Both the position numbers and the translations under genes were made by a program. A stretch of 64,000 bases of DNA from the NCBI RefSeq assembly GCF_003797825.1, contig NZ_RKME01000005.1:1-64000 (forward strand), written 5' to 3'. The DNA comes from Gordonia sp. OPL2 (GTDB lineage: Bacteria; Actinomycetota; Actinomycetes; Mycobacteriales; Mycobacteriaceae). Positions 35,101 to 43,889 of this stretch are shown here, piece after piece (position 1 is the first letter of the stretch; the number at the start of each line of letters is the position of its first letter). Below the pieces are notes generated by a model. It made no database searches. It was not told the DNA's origin and saw only the letters and a program-made list of their open reading frames with translations.

Positions 35101-38100
35101 CGACCGAGGCGGCGGTGGCCGAGGCGTTCTCGACGGTCCTCCGGCGGGGTGGCCGATCGCGGACCGACGACTTCTTCGCTCTCGGCGGACATTCCCTGCT
35201 CGTCACCCGGTTGCTCAACACCCTCGGCGAGCAGTTCGGTGTGGGTCTGGAGATGCGCGACGTCTTCGACCGTCCCACCGTCGCCGAGATCGCCGACATG
35301 ATCGACCGACGCCGGGACGATGCACGTCCCGAGAGCATCGTTCCCCGGATCGGCGACGTCGGGCCACGACCCGCGATCACCGGGTTGTCGGCGGCGCAGG
35401 AACGGCTGTGGTTCCTGTTCCGGCTCGAAGGCCCGACCGCGGCCTACAACATCCCCATCGTGTTGCGTGTACCGGAAGAACCCCATCTCGCGGCGCTCGA
35501 CGCCGCCCTGTACGACGTGATCGAACGTCACGAGACGCTGCGGACCGTCATCACCGAGGACGGTGACGGTGTCGCCTGGCAGCAGGTCCTGCCGATGGAC
35601 GAGGTGCGGTGGACCGCAACGGTGATGGATGTCGACAGCCGAGCCGCCGACGATACGATCCGCTCGGTGGCGGCGTACCGCTTCGACCTCGCGACACAGA
35701 CACCGTTCCGCGCCGTCGTCATCCGTGAGGGCGCCGGTGTGGACGGTACCGAATCCGACTGTTGGATCGTGCTTCTCGTCCATCACATCGCCGGGGATGA
35801 ATGGTCATCGCCGATCCTGGTGGACGATCTGTCGCGTGCCTACCTCGCGCGCGCCGCCGGTGACTGGACATCTCCGTTCGCCACCGCGCCCTTGCCGGTG
35901 TCCTACCGCGATCACACGCATTGGCAGCACGTGGTGCGTGATCATCCCCGACGACAGGAGGGGATCGACCGGTGGCGGCGCCGATTGGACGGTGCGCCCG
36001 AGGAACTCGCGTTGCCGTATGACCGTTCACGGCCGTCGATCACCAGCTACCGCGGTGACCGGGTGGCATTTCGCCTCGATCCGGCGATCGCCGATCGTCT
36101 GCGGGGGACTGCTCGCGACCGTCGGGTGTCGATGTTCATGCTCGTCCATGCGGCAGTCGCCCTGGCGCTGTCCGAAGACGGTGCGGGCGACGACATCGTC
36201 GTCGGCACGCCGGTCGCCGGACGCGACGATGCCGCCGTTCACGCGCTGGTGGGGTTCTTCGTCAACATGGTCGTGCTGCGTACCGATCTCGGCGGTGACC
36301 CGACACTGGGTGAACTGATCGACCGGATTCGGGCCGACGACCTGGATGCCATGTCGCTGTCGGATGTGCCGTTCGAAGCCGTCGTCGACGCGGTGTCGCC
36401 GGAGCGGGCCATGGGTCGACATCCGTTGTTCGGCGTCATGGTTCAGTTCCGGGCGGACTGGGGGATTCCCGACTTCGCCGGCCTGCCCACCGAGGTCACA
36501 CCCGTCGATCCGGGGACCGCCAAATTCGATCTGACCGTCGACGTGACCGAGCATACGGGCTCCGGCGCCATCGACGTCCGGCTCGACTACGCGACCGACC
36601 TGTTCGACCGCGCGACGGTCGAGATGGTGGCGCGACATCTGGATCGTGCACTGGGGCTTCTGTGTTCCTCACTCGACCTGCGCCGCTCGCAGGTCAGCCT
36701 TCTCGACGACGACGAGCGCGCGGTGGTGCTCCGGGAGTGGGCACTGCCGTCCGCAGATCCCGCATCGCCCGGAACGGAGCGTCCGTGTGGCCGAACCACA
36801 GTCGACCAGCAGCTCCGGGAAGTCGCCACCCGGTACGCGGACAAGCCCGCGATCCGCCTCGGGGAGACCGTGGTCGATCACCGGGACCTGGACCGCGCGG
36901 CCACATCGGTGGCCGACAGGTTGCGCCGGGCGGGTGTCGTCGGTGGCGACCGCGTCGCGGTCCTCATGTCACGCAGCGAGCTCCTGCCGATCGCGATCGC
37001 GGGAGTGTGGCGCGCCGGCGCCACGTGCGTGCCGGTCGATGCGACCCATCCGGCCGATCGCATCGAGCACGTCCTGCGTGATTCCGGTGCCACGGTCGTG
37101 CTCGGGGATGGGGTGACCCTTCGTGACGCGCCGCTCGTTCCTCGCGGCGCTCCTCAGGGATCGGGCGGTGACGCGCCGACGGGTGGCTCATCGGCTGATG
37201 AGGAGCGAGCCGGTGCGGGTGGCTCACCGGTCCCTGAGGAGCGGGCCGGTGCGTGTGGCTCACCGGTCCCTGAGGAGCGAGCTTGCGAGCGTCACGAAGG
37301 GCCCCAGACGATCCTCCTCGACCGCGACATCCTCGACCGCGACACGCTAGAGCCGACCGCGCCGGACGTCGTCGTGTCGCCCGTCGATCCCGCGTCGTCG
37401 GCGATGCTCCTCTACACGTCGGGCTCGACGGGGACGCCGAAGGGCGTGGTGCTGTCGCATGCGGCGCTCGCCCATCGGATCGGGTTGGCGGAGAGCGACT
37501 TCGGGATCGGTCCGGACGCAGTCGGAATATCGAAGTCCGCCATCGGATTCGTCGACGCGTCGACGGAACTGTTCGGTGTGCTCTGCGCGGGTGGGACCGT
37601 CGTGATCGCCGACGACACGACCGCCCGCGATCCGTCTGCGCTCGCCGAGATGATTCGCGCACAGCAGATCACCGAACTCGTCACTGTCCCGACGATGGCT
37701 CGTCTCGTAGCCGATGCGGGCGCGCTGCCGTCGCTGCGCCGATGGGTCTGCTCGGGTGAGGTGCTGACCGCGGAGACCGCACGACGGATGGCCGCCTGCG
37801 CACCTGACGCGACGATCGTCAACCTGTATGGGAGTACCGAGATCACCGGTGATGTCACCGGTCACACGGTCGGTGCCACGGACCCGGACGCGTCGGTGTC
37901 GATCGGGCGTCCGTTGCCCGGATCGTCGGTGTACGTGCTGGATCGCAGTCTGCGCCCGACTGCGCCGGGCGTCCGGGGCGAACTCTACGTCGGCGGAGCG
38001 CATCTGGCCGACGGCTATCTCGGCCGCGGCCCGGAGACCGCACTACGGTTCATCGCCCACCCCCTCGCCTCCACACCGGGCGAGCGGCTCTACCGCACCG

Positions 38101-39908
38101 GTGATCTCGCCAGATGGGACCGTGCGGGAGCACTCCATGTCCTCGGTCGCTCGGACGACCAGGTCACGATCCGCGGTGTGCGCATCGAACCCGGTGAGAT
38201 CGTCGGCGTTCTCGAGGCGCTGCCGGACGTCGAGGGAGCCGTCGTCCTGCCCACGACCTCGACACGCACGGGGGCGACGATGCTCGTCGCCTACGTCGTG
38301 CTGCGCGAACCGCATCGGGGATCGGATCGATCCGATGGGCAGACACTGCGGGCGTCGTTGATCGGTCGACTTCCGGAGAGCATGATCCCGGCCGCGGTGA
38401 TCATCCTGGACCGGTTCCCGGTGACACCGAACGGCAAGATCGATCGACGCGCGTTGCCCGCTCCGGAGGCCGACGCGCCGACGCGGCATCGCGAACCGAC
38501 CACCGAACGAGAGGCGACATTGCGCGAGATCATCGCGCGCGAACTCGGTCTCGGGCCGGACCGGATCAGCGAGGTGGGCGTCGACGACGATTTCTTCGCC
38601 CTCGGAGGTGACAGCATCGCATCGCTACGGGTCGTCGCGGCCGCGGTGCAGGCGGGGATTGCGGTGACCTCCCGGCAGATGCTGGAACTGCGAACGGTGG
38701 CCGCGCTCGCCGAGGCGGCCGGAGAGATCGACGATCACGGTGACGGACCGAAGTCCGAATCTGTGGTGGACACTCCGATTCCGATGCCGCCGAACCCCGT
38801 TGTGCACTGGCTGCGCGCATCGGGTCGGGACGTCGACGATTGCGTGGTGACGGCCGAAGTCCCCCTCGACACACCACCCGATGACGCTGCCTTGGCAGAG
38901 GCGGTCGGCGCCGTGACCCGACGTCACGATGCATTGCGGCTGCGGGTGACCCCGAAGAACAAGCTGGTGTGGGTCACCGAGGTGATGCCGGTGGACTCCG
39001 TTGTCGCAGAACGCCCTTCCGAGGCGCCGTCGGCGTCGGTCGCGGACGCAGCCGAGCGCGCCGTCGGACGGGTGCGCATCACCGGGGGCGCCCCGCTCGC
39101 GGTCGAGGTGGTGGCGGGTCGACGACCGTCGATCGTCGCCGCGGCCCATCAGGTGGCAGTCGACCGCGAATCCCTTCGTGCGGTGTCGGCCGAGATCGTC
39201 GGAGCCCTGGAGGGACGCGCACCCACGGCGTCGGTCCCGTCGATCGTCGAGATCACCACCGCCCTGGACGATCTGGCCCGTTCGGAGGAGGCCGAGCGGC
39301 GTGCCGAGCGAATGGTCGCCGGCGCCCCGGCCGTGCTCGCGGCCCGACCAGCGCTTGCAGGTTACTCCGGGCGAAGCCCGGTCGCCGCCGCGACCGGCGT
39401 CCTCGCGACCGCAGATCCGGACGCGATCCGCGATGCCTACGTCGCGGCCCTGCTCGCGGAGACAGGCGACGGGACTGTGGACGTCGTCGTCGATCTCGGC
39501 GCCCTGCTACCGGATCCGGGCGCCTTCGGCGTGGCAGCCCGGTCGGCGGTTCATCCGTGGTCGGCCGCCGACGGTACCCCCCTCGACCTCGGGATCGACG
39601 GCGTCCCGGCAGAGGCGGGGGCGTGGTTCGCGTTGCTCCGCCACGGGCATCGTGGGGCGCGCAAGGCGTTCAAACGGCTCGCGAACGGTCCTGCATTGCT
39701 GACCGGGAGCCATGGTCTCCCGTCCGCCCGTCCCGCGACGCGTGAGGGAATCGAAGCCGACCATCTCATCGTCGGCCGATTCCGGATCGCCGACGACCCG
39801 GACACCGGCCTCCCGGCCGCGACGGAGATCACCGTGCTCGCACCCGGCGCGGAGCTGGCCGAGCGGCTCGTGGCGACATGGGCCTCGGAGACCGCCGAGC
39901 GAAAATGA
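32169..39908 (+). CDS. NRPS2: C-A-T-C-A-T-E* siderophore synthetase
   Basis: A 2579-residue synthetase without a thioesterase. Approximate residues: C1 2-440, EntF-like with HHIVADV at 146; A1 460-970 (TSGSTG 617); T1 975-1045 (GGHSL); C2 1060-1510 (HHIAGDE); A2 1535-2085; T2 2110-2180 (GGDSI, the variant usual before epimerisation domains); E* 2200-2579. In E* the HHxxxD motif is HQVAVD (2326), losing the second, catalytic His. Pocket residues by gapless GrsA alignment: A1 I-D-T-T-V-S-S-G-D-K; A2 V-D-T-V-V-S-L-G-D-K. A2 shares seven of ten positions with the beta-alanine code V-D-W-V-I-S-L-A-D-K recalled from BlmIV. Residues about 1650-1711, between core motifs A2 and A3 of the second A domain, are encoded by an inserted repeat. 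The product probably passes to NRPS1 for release. Confidence 0.92.
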   Translation: MTEQTVTAIGVTGAQAGVWYGQQLIGPSSTFVVGQVWEPHEPVHLRSLVDAISAAVGEAPGLSCAFGTADGEVIARPHAHRVDDVSVIDLSGEVDPAAAATRWTWDAAHTPLDPATDPCFEATVLRLGEDSPEAPGHTPVIVCVRAHHIVADVFALGLLGRRVAELYAAGRTGSPAREAWFDPLTDVLDAESRYRSSEDHALDQDFWRDELAATGDVTTLRRPDGPERRTSGVISDRATVDGATAELLADLGARHGGSWGDAVTGILAAHIGGRAGSPRVVLGYPMMNRLGTPAFAVPTMVVNVVPLALSVDGWSTVDEVTSAAMTGIRRIRPHSRFRGEDIARLGERGLPSIWLNVKAIDDHLSFGDVDVTVHSLARGPVEELTVTVRRSVGGAIELQLDADDSRYDRRRLSELAGDLADVLCHAAQPEGWEKPVARAAQVASFTDVQSADPALSVSTFADALSASLGAGACTDRDGMAVVAGDVQIGRADLERRVRLLAGLLLADGVLPDDRVAVLLPRDESAVVALAAVAITGATLVPIDPDYPADRLRHILTDSRPRIVLTRQDVAVPDTAATVVHLDDRATWARAEALESEPPRAEAHRIPMHPDHLSCIAYTSGSTGVPKGVMVTQAGLVNRLAWAAREWLHHDVGHSPSDRTTLWKSPIGFIDGITEVFGALVRGDRIVVADGDAARDPRALVDFLARHHVASLTAVPSLLRELVDSGNGATTSTGRLWVSSGESLPEAVVRRVYESDPAARLINSYGSTEVTGDATYGEVRTDEVVTIGSAVPGCRVAILDSWLRPVPDGDVGELYIGGIQLARGYHGRPEWTADRFIADPSASGARMYRTGDRAVRGDGGRIRVIGRADDQVKIRGVRVEPAEVERAVAQAPGVDEAIVSVVRDAHDDPMLVAYVTALTSPIDVATVRAHVADALPSQMIPSSIVEIAEVPRSAHGKIDRRALPKFHVRSDDLTPPATATEAAVAEAFSTVLRRGGRSRTDDFFALGGHSLLVTRLLNTLGEQFGVGLEMRDVFDRPTVAEIADMIDRRRDDARPESIVPRIGDVGPRPAITGLSAAQERLWFLFRLEGPTAAYNIPIVLRVPEEPHLAALDAALYDVIERHETLRTVITEDGDGVAWQQVLPMDEVRWTATVMDVDSRAADDTIRSVAAYRFDLATQTPFRAVVIREGAGVDGTESDCWIVLLVHHIAGDEWSSPILVDDLSRAYLARAAGDWTSPFATAPLPVSYRDHTHWQHVVRDHPRRQEGIDRWRRRLDGAPEELALPYDRSRPSITSYRGDRVAFRLDPAIADRLRGTARDRRVSMFMLVHAAVALALSEDGAGDDIVVGTPVAGRDDAAVHALVGFFVNMVVLRTDLGGDPTLGELIDRIRADDLDAMSLSDVPFEAVVDAVSPERAMGRHPLFGVMVQFRADWGIPDFAGLPTEVTPVDPGTAKFDLTVDVTEHTGSGAIDVRLDYATDLFDRATVEMVARHLDRALGLLCSSLDLRRSQVSLLDDDERAVVLREWALPSADPASPGTERPCGRTTVDQQLREVATRYADKPAIRLGETVVDHRDLDRAATSVADRLRRAGVVGGDRVAVLMSRSELLPIAIAGVWRAGATCVPVDATHPADRIEHVLRDSGATVVLGDGVTLRDAPLVPRGAPQGSGGDAPTGGSSADEERAGAGGSPVPEERAGACGSPVPEERACERHEGPQTILLDRDILDRDTLEPTAPDVVVSPVDPASSAMLLYTSGSTGTPKGVVLSHAALAHRIGLAESDFGIGPDAVGISKSAIGFVDASTELFGVLCAGGTVVIADDTTARDPSALAEMIRAQQITELVTVPTMARLVADAGALPSLRRWVCSGEVLTAETARRMAACAPDATIVNLYGSTEITGDVTGHTVGATDPDASVSIGRPLPGSSVYVLDRSLRPTAPGVRGELYVGGAHLADGYLGRGPETALRFIAHPLASTPGERLYRTGDLARWDRAGALHVLGRSDDQVTIRGVRIEPGEIVGVLEALPDVEGAVVLPTTSTRTGATMLVAYVVLREPHRGSDRSDGQTLRASLIGRLPESMIPAAVIILDRFPVTPNGKIDRRALPAPEADAPTRHREPTTEREATLREIIARELGLGPDRISEVGVDDDFFALGGDSIASLRVVAAAVQAGIAVTSRQMLELRTVAALAEAAGEIDDHGDGPKSESVVDTPIPMPPNPVVHWLRASGRDVDDCVVTAEVPLDTPPDDAALAEAVGAVTRRHDALRLRVTPKNKLVWVTEVMPVDSVVAERPSEAPSASVADAAERAVGRVRITGGAPLAVEVVAGRRPSIVAAAHQVAVDRESLRAVSAEIVGALEGRAPTASVPSIVEITTALDDLARSEEAERRAERMVAGAPAVLAARPALAGYSGRSPVAAATGVLATADPDAIRDAYVAALLAETGDGTVDVVVDLGALLPDPGAFGVAARSAVHPWSAADGTPLDLGIDGVPAEAGAWFALLRHGHRGARKAFKRLANGPALLTGSHGLPSARPATREGIEADHLIVGRFRIADDPDTGLPAATEITVLAPGAELAERLVATWASETAERK
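37117..37301. repeat. Interspersed repeat array inside an adenylation domain (185 bases)
   Basis: It starts with CCCTTCGTGACGC (37117-37129) and ends with the exact complement GCGTCACGAAGGG (37289-37301). Between are CTCCTCAGGGATCGGG in one orientation and three GAGGAGCG units in the other, two of them preceded by GGCTCACCGGTCCCT. It reads through in frame in NRPS2 (blocks APQGSG, SPVPEERAG, VPEERACERHEG) and replaces nothing essential. Confidence 0.88.
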
Positions 39909-39927
39909 CCGAGGGAGATGACCAGGT

Positions 39928-39951
39928 GGGATCGTCCGGTCAGACGATCCC
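39928..39951. terminator. Hairpin terminator between convergent genes
   Basis: GGGATCGTC and GACGATCCC form a perfect 9-base stem around CGGTCA. It lies 20 bases after the NRPS2 stop and overlaps the last codons of the convergent phospholipase gene, so it could serve both directions. It marks the end of the roughly 27-kb siderophore operon. Confidence 0.65.
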
Positions 39952-41481
39952 GCTCGGCGCCCTGCGGGTACCGGGTTGCTGGCGCGGCATGCGGTTGGGC
40001 GGGACCGGGTAGGGCCGGCCCCTGCCGAGGGTTCCCGCTGCGACATTGGGTCCGCACTGCACCAGCGCATTCTGCACGCCCGGTACCGGATCGCCGAAGT
40101 GCGGTCGCGCCGCGTCGGGTCGGCGGGCGAGGTCGAAGGTGGAGGTCATGTCGCCGACGACGCGACGCCGCCATGGCGTCAGGTTCGGGACGTCGACGCC
40201 GAATCGCTTCTCGATGAGCCGCAGCTGGGAGGTGTGGTCGAAGGTCTCCGACGAGACGAGACCTCCGCGGCTGTACGGTGAGATCACGAAACACGGTACG
40301 CGGTAACCGAGTCCGATCGGGCCTCGGATGCCTTTCGACGATGCGACGGCACCGATGTCGGGGACGCTGACGTATTCGCCCGGGGTGCCCGCCGGCGGCG
40401 TCGGTGGGGTCACGTGGTCGAAGAACCCGCCGTTCTCGTCGTAGCTGATGATCAGTGCCGTCTTCTCCCACACCTTGCGGTTCGAGGTCAGGATGTTGAG
40501 CAGTTCGACGATCCCGACGGCACCCATCGCCGCGGGCAACGCCGGATGCTCGCAGTTGAGTGCCGATGGGATGACCCAGGAGACCCCGGGCAGACGATCG
40601 GCGGCGACATCGGCCGCGAAGTCGGTGGGATAGGTGGGTGCGATCCCGCGCCGTGCCAGTTCGGATGCCGGATTCTGGGCTTGCTTGAAGCAGCCCATCA
40701 TCCCGTCGAGGACCACACTCGACACCGGCCCGAGATCCTTGTTGTTGTAGATCTTCCAGCTCACCCCCGCATCACGGAGGTTCTCCGGCATCGTTCGCCA
40801 GGTGTAGGCGAATTTCGGTATCAGAGTGGGTGTCTCGAGCAGGGGTCCGCCGTGGGTGCCGGCCGGATCGATGGTCGCGCTCATCCAGTAGAGCCGGTTC
40901 GGGTCGGTGGGGCCGAGGACCGAACAGTGGTAGTTGTCGCAGAGGGTGAAGGCCTCGGCGAGTGACCGATGCACCGGGATGTCCTCGCGCTCGTAGTAGC
41001 CCATCAGCGCAGGGGCATTCGCCGGGCCGACGGACGCGATCGACATCGGAAGCCAGCCGTCGTTGCGACCGCCGTTCCACGATCGATGCATACCGGCCCA
41101 CGAATGATCCGGATCGTTGATGCACTCTCCGTCGAGGTTGGCATCGTTGCGGGTGTCGAGCCGAAACGGCAGCGTGTAGCCACTCCTCGTCGGACCGACA
41201 CCGGGAGCCCACCCGTGCTGCTTCCAGACCGCGGATGCCTCACCGAAACCGCGCACGCCCGAATAGGTTCCGAAGTAATGGTCGAACGACCGGTTCTCCT
41301 GCATGAACAGGACGATGTGCTCGATGTCGTCGAGCGAGCCGGTCCCGGCCGGGTCGGCCGACGCGTACGCCCGGTCGATGATGGGGGCCGCCCAGGACGT
41401 CAGGAGGGCGCCCCCTCCGACCGCGCCCACACGGGCCAGGAATTCGCGACGGGACAGGCCCGCGAACGGTGTATCCGACAT
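39940..41481 (-). CDS. TAT-exported phospholipase C-type phosphoesterase
   Basis: A 513-residue exported enzyme of the acid-phosphatase/phospholipase C family (as mycobacterial PlcA-D), expected to hydrolyse phospholipids outside the cell. The N-terminus [18 protein letters not shown] is a twin-arginine signal. The active-site region has [19 protein letters not shown] with the conserved Glu-Asn, then [21 protein letters not shown], and the C-terminal [15 protein letters not shown] and [14 protein letters not shown] blocks. Start ATG 41481 places the twin-arginine motif at residue 10. The gene stands alone, convergent with NRPS2; there is no sign that it belongs to the siderophore system, though phosphate or lipid scavenging under stress is plausible. 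Confidence 0.9.
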   Translation of the reverse strand: MSDTPFAGLSRREFLARVGAVGGGALLTSWAAPIIDRAYASADPAGTGSLDDIEHIVLFMQENRSFDHYFGTYSGVRGFGEASAVWKQHGWAPGVGPTRSGYTLPFRLDTRNDANLDGECINDPDHSWAGMHRSWNGGRNDGWLPMSIASVGPANAPALMGYYEREDIPVHRSLAEAFTLCDNYHCSVLGPTDPNRLYWMSATIDPAGTHGGPLLETPTLIPKFAYTWRTMPENLRDAGVSWKIYNNKDLGPVSSVVLDGMMGCFKQAQNPASELARRGIAPTYPTDFAADVAADRLPGVSWVIPSALNCEHPALPAAMGAVGIVELLNILTSNRKVWEKTALIISYDENGGFFDHVTPPTPPAGTPGEYVSVPDIGAVASSKGIRGPIGLGYRVPCFVISPYSRGGLVSSETFDHTSQLRLIEKRFGVDVPNLTPWRRRVVGDMTSTFDLARRPDAARPHFGDPVPGVQNALVQCGPNVAAGTLGRGRPYPVPPNRMPRQQPGTRRAPSGIV

Positions 41482-41500
41482 GACTCTCCCATCGGGGCTT

Positions 41501-42625
41501 TCACGGAGCCGTGTCAGTGTAGCCGGTGAATCCGTATTGCTCGTGTGGTCCGATGGCAGCGAATTCGAACAGCCCACAACCGTTTTCCTCGTTGTCGCCG
41601 TCGAATCGGACGAATCGGGTGAAGTGGTCGGTCACGCAGAACAGCTTCATCGTCGGATCGAGCTCGGAGACCTTGAGGTGGAGATCGGAGACCTTGAGAT
41701 CGCCCTGCCACATCCCGTGCCGCCAATCGGCCTCCAGCCCGTAGCCCGTGCCGAACGCGAGAAAGTTCGCCAGATCGGGATGACAGGTGACGGTCGTGAC
41801 CGCGCCGGACGGGCGGGTGAAACGCAATGTCGCCTCGGCCGCCTCCCGCGTGCCGGGCACGAAGGTGATCTCGTGGGACACATGACCCAGCCATTCGGGC
41901 TCGCGGTTCGGATCGTGCCAGACGCGTCGGGCGTCGTCCATGACACGCTCGCCGGTCTCGGTTTCCTGGACGACGACCACGATCGCGTGATCGGAGAACT
42001 CCATCACCGAGTAGATCCAGAAGAAGGTCCCGGAGATCGAGGCATCGGCCCGACGGCCCGGCGGTTCCGGTTCGCCGACGGGACGCACACCCCACGAGCG
42101 GTCGCGGTTGCCGCGCCACGGCCCCGGTTCGACGTCGAACCGCGCGCCGTCGACGGCCAGCCGGCCCGACCACAGGCCGGTCTGCACGAACCGTTGCGTG
42201 TCGAAGGTGACTCGTTCCATCTGACGTTGGAAGTGTCGCGGTTCCAGCGCCGCAGGCCCGTTGGCGACGAACTCGAGGTCGAAGGACAGATCGCCGTGTC
42301 CGTCCTCGAGCGCGACCCGGATGCGCCGCAGACCGTCGAGGATCTCGACGGTGAACGGTCCCACGGTCAGGTCCGTGCGGTCGGCGCCCAGTGCCTTCGA
42401 CGCCCGCACCACGATGTGTTCGTCACGGTGGCGCACCACGGCGAAGCAGTCGGTGACCCCGAGGTTCGGGTAGACGCCTAGTCCGATGATGAGCCACGGC
42501 GAATCGGCATCGGGGCCATGGCAATTGAAGTAGTAGCGGTCGTAGAAGTTGCGGTCCGAGGTCTCGACATGGCGGATGACCTCGGCGACCTGGTGGATGG
42601 GGTAGTCGTCCATCGGTGACAGCAT
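41501..42625 (-). CDS. Conserved protein of the DUF7064/7065-like type
   Basis: A 374-residue soluble beta-rich protein without signal peptide. Its pattern ([14 protein letters not shown]...[11 protein letters not shown] early, then [17 protein letters not shown], and FWIYSVMEF) recalls actinobacterial proteins found beside APH-like and steroid or terpenoid catabolism genes; the RDRSWGVR block is typical. The biochemical role is unknown. Its start overlaps the stop of the phosphotransferase-like gene by one base (TGATG), so the two are a coupled pair and probably act together. Confidence 0.7.
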   Translation of the reverse strand: MLSPMDDYPIHQVAEVIRHVETSDRNFYDRYYFNCHGPDADSPWLIIGLGVYPNLGVTDCFAVVRHRDEHIVVRASKALGADRTDLTVGPFTVEILDGLRRIRVALEDGHGDLSFDLEFVANGPAALEPRHFQRQMERVTFDTQRFVQTGLWSGRLAVDGARFDVEPGPWRGNRDRSWGVRPVGEPEPPGRRADASISGTFFWIYSVMEFSDHAIVVVVQETETGERVMDDARRVWHDPNREPEWLGHVSHEITFVPGTREAAEATLRFTRPSGAVTTVTCHPDLANFLAFGTGYGLEADWRHGMWQGDLKVSDLHLKVSELDPTMKLFCVTDHFTRFVRFDGDNEENGCGLFEFAAIGPHEQYGFTGYTDTAP

Positions 42626-43743
42626 CAGCGCACTCCCGCCCAGTAGGTGCCGGCCAGCATCGTCTCGACGGTGCCACGATGCAGGATCATGTCGTCGGTG
42701 TCGGCCGGCTCCTCGGCCTGGCCGAAGTGGATCGCGCGCGACTGGATGCGATACATCACGACGGCGTGGATGAGAGCCGCGTAGGTGATGTAGAAGTCGA
42801 GGTCGCGCGGCTCGTATCCGCTGGTTCGTGCATAGGCGTCTGCGACGTCGTCGCGGCGCAGGAAATCGGGCAGGCCGGCCATCCCGGCCATCTCCGCGAG
42901 GTCTTGGAAGAAGCGATGCAGGAAGATCAGCCACGCGACGTCGAGTTCGCGCGGACCGTAGGCGGCCATCTCCCAGTCGAGTATCGCGACCGGCGAGAGG
43001 TCCCGATAGATGACGTTGCCGATACGGGCGTCGCCCCACGTCAACACGGGGTCGGACTCAAGGGGGAGATGCTCGTCCACCCACGCGAAACCGCGCTCTA
43101 TCAAGGGTGATCCGGCGCGTCCCCGCGCGGCCCAGGCGTAGAACTCCCGCAGCCGTCGGACGTGCGCGCGCAGGGGGCTCTCGCCGGGTCGGGGAAGGTC
43201 GAGCAGACTCTCGGGCACCGGTGCGGAGTGGATCATCGCCAGCGTCTCGATCGTCTTGTCGGCGACGGTCCGCCGGTCGTCGTCGGAGACCTCGGTGAGC
43301 CAGGAGCCGAAGGTGTAGGGCATGACATCAGGCGGGATCACCCCGTCCACGCGGCCCATGAGGAAGAACGGGGCGCCGAGCGGCCCCGGGTCGGGCTCGG
43401 ACCAGTACAGCGTCGGCAGCGGTACGTAGGTGGTCGACGCGACGTGCTGGATGAGCCTGAACTGACGGTCGAGATCGTAGGTCGGGAACACGGGATCGCT
43501 GTCGGGTGTGGGGGCGACACGGGCCACCAGGCGGTGTTCGGTGTCCTCCCACACGGCATCGAGCACGATCGTCTCGCTCGACATGCCGTTGGCCGACGGG
43601 ATCTCCAGGCGGGTGATCGTGGCGGGCGACCGCGTGACGGTGGGCAGCCAGTCGGTGAGACGTCCACGCAGCCAGTCGGGGTCGCGGCGCGACGACGACG
43701 GGCGCGCGACCTCGGTCGGGTCGATCGAATCGTTCTCCGGCAT
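42625..43743 (-). CDS. Aminoglycoside-phosphotransferase-like (APH) family kinase
   Basis: A 372-residue protein with the APH kinase fold. The catalytic loop is TWGDARIGNVIYRD and the metal-binding Asp lies in VAILDWEMAAYGPRELD; the hinge FFLMGRVDGVIPPD is also typical. The usual His-Gly-Asp of the catalytic loop is Trp-Gly-Asp. Homologues beside acyl-CoA metabolism genes (and the ACAD10/11 N-terminal domain) suggest phosphorylation of a small hydroxylated metabolite rather than antibiotic resistance. Start is either 43743 (MPEND) or 43755 (MDVL). It is divergent from the MpaB-type oxygenase gene. Confidence 0.8.
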   Translation of the reverse strand: MPENDSIDPTEVARPSSSRRDPDWLRGRLTDWLPTVTRSPATITRLEIPSANGMSSETIVLDAVWEDTEHRLVARVAPTPDSDPVFPTYDLDRQFRLIQHVASTTYVPLPTLYWSEPDPGPLGAPFFLMGRVDGVIPPDVMPYTFGSWLTEVSDDDRRTVADKTIETLAMIHSAPVPESLLDLPRPGESPLRAHVRRLREFYAWAARGRAGSPLIERGFAWVDEHLPLESDPVLTWGDARIGNVIYRDLSPVAILDWEMAAYGPRELDVAWLIFLHRFFQDLAEMAGMAGLPDFLRRDDVADAYARTSGYEPRDLDFYITYAALIHAVVMYRIQSRAIHFGQAEEPADTDDMILHRGTVETMLAGTYWAGVR

Positions 43744-43889
43744 AAGCACATCCATCGGCGAGTGGGAGTGTGGGCGGAGAGAATTAGAACATGTTCCACC
43801 CGTGCCGTGGGCCGGGTCGGCCGGATCCGTCTGGGACGACCGACTGCACCGAGCGTCTGAGAGGACACGGCGTCGGGCCGTCCGCCCAC

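Noticed and set aside
24518..37301. Repeat arrays as CRISPR
   Set aside because: Units are directly abutting or inverted, have no unique spacers of constant length, lie inside coding sequence, and no cas genes are nearby.
37117..37301. Repeat array as a transposon-derived MITE
   Set aside because: Inverted ends are present, but no target duplication can be seen at 37117-37301 or 26395-26643, and there is no transposase in the window; kept as an unclassified in-frame repeat.
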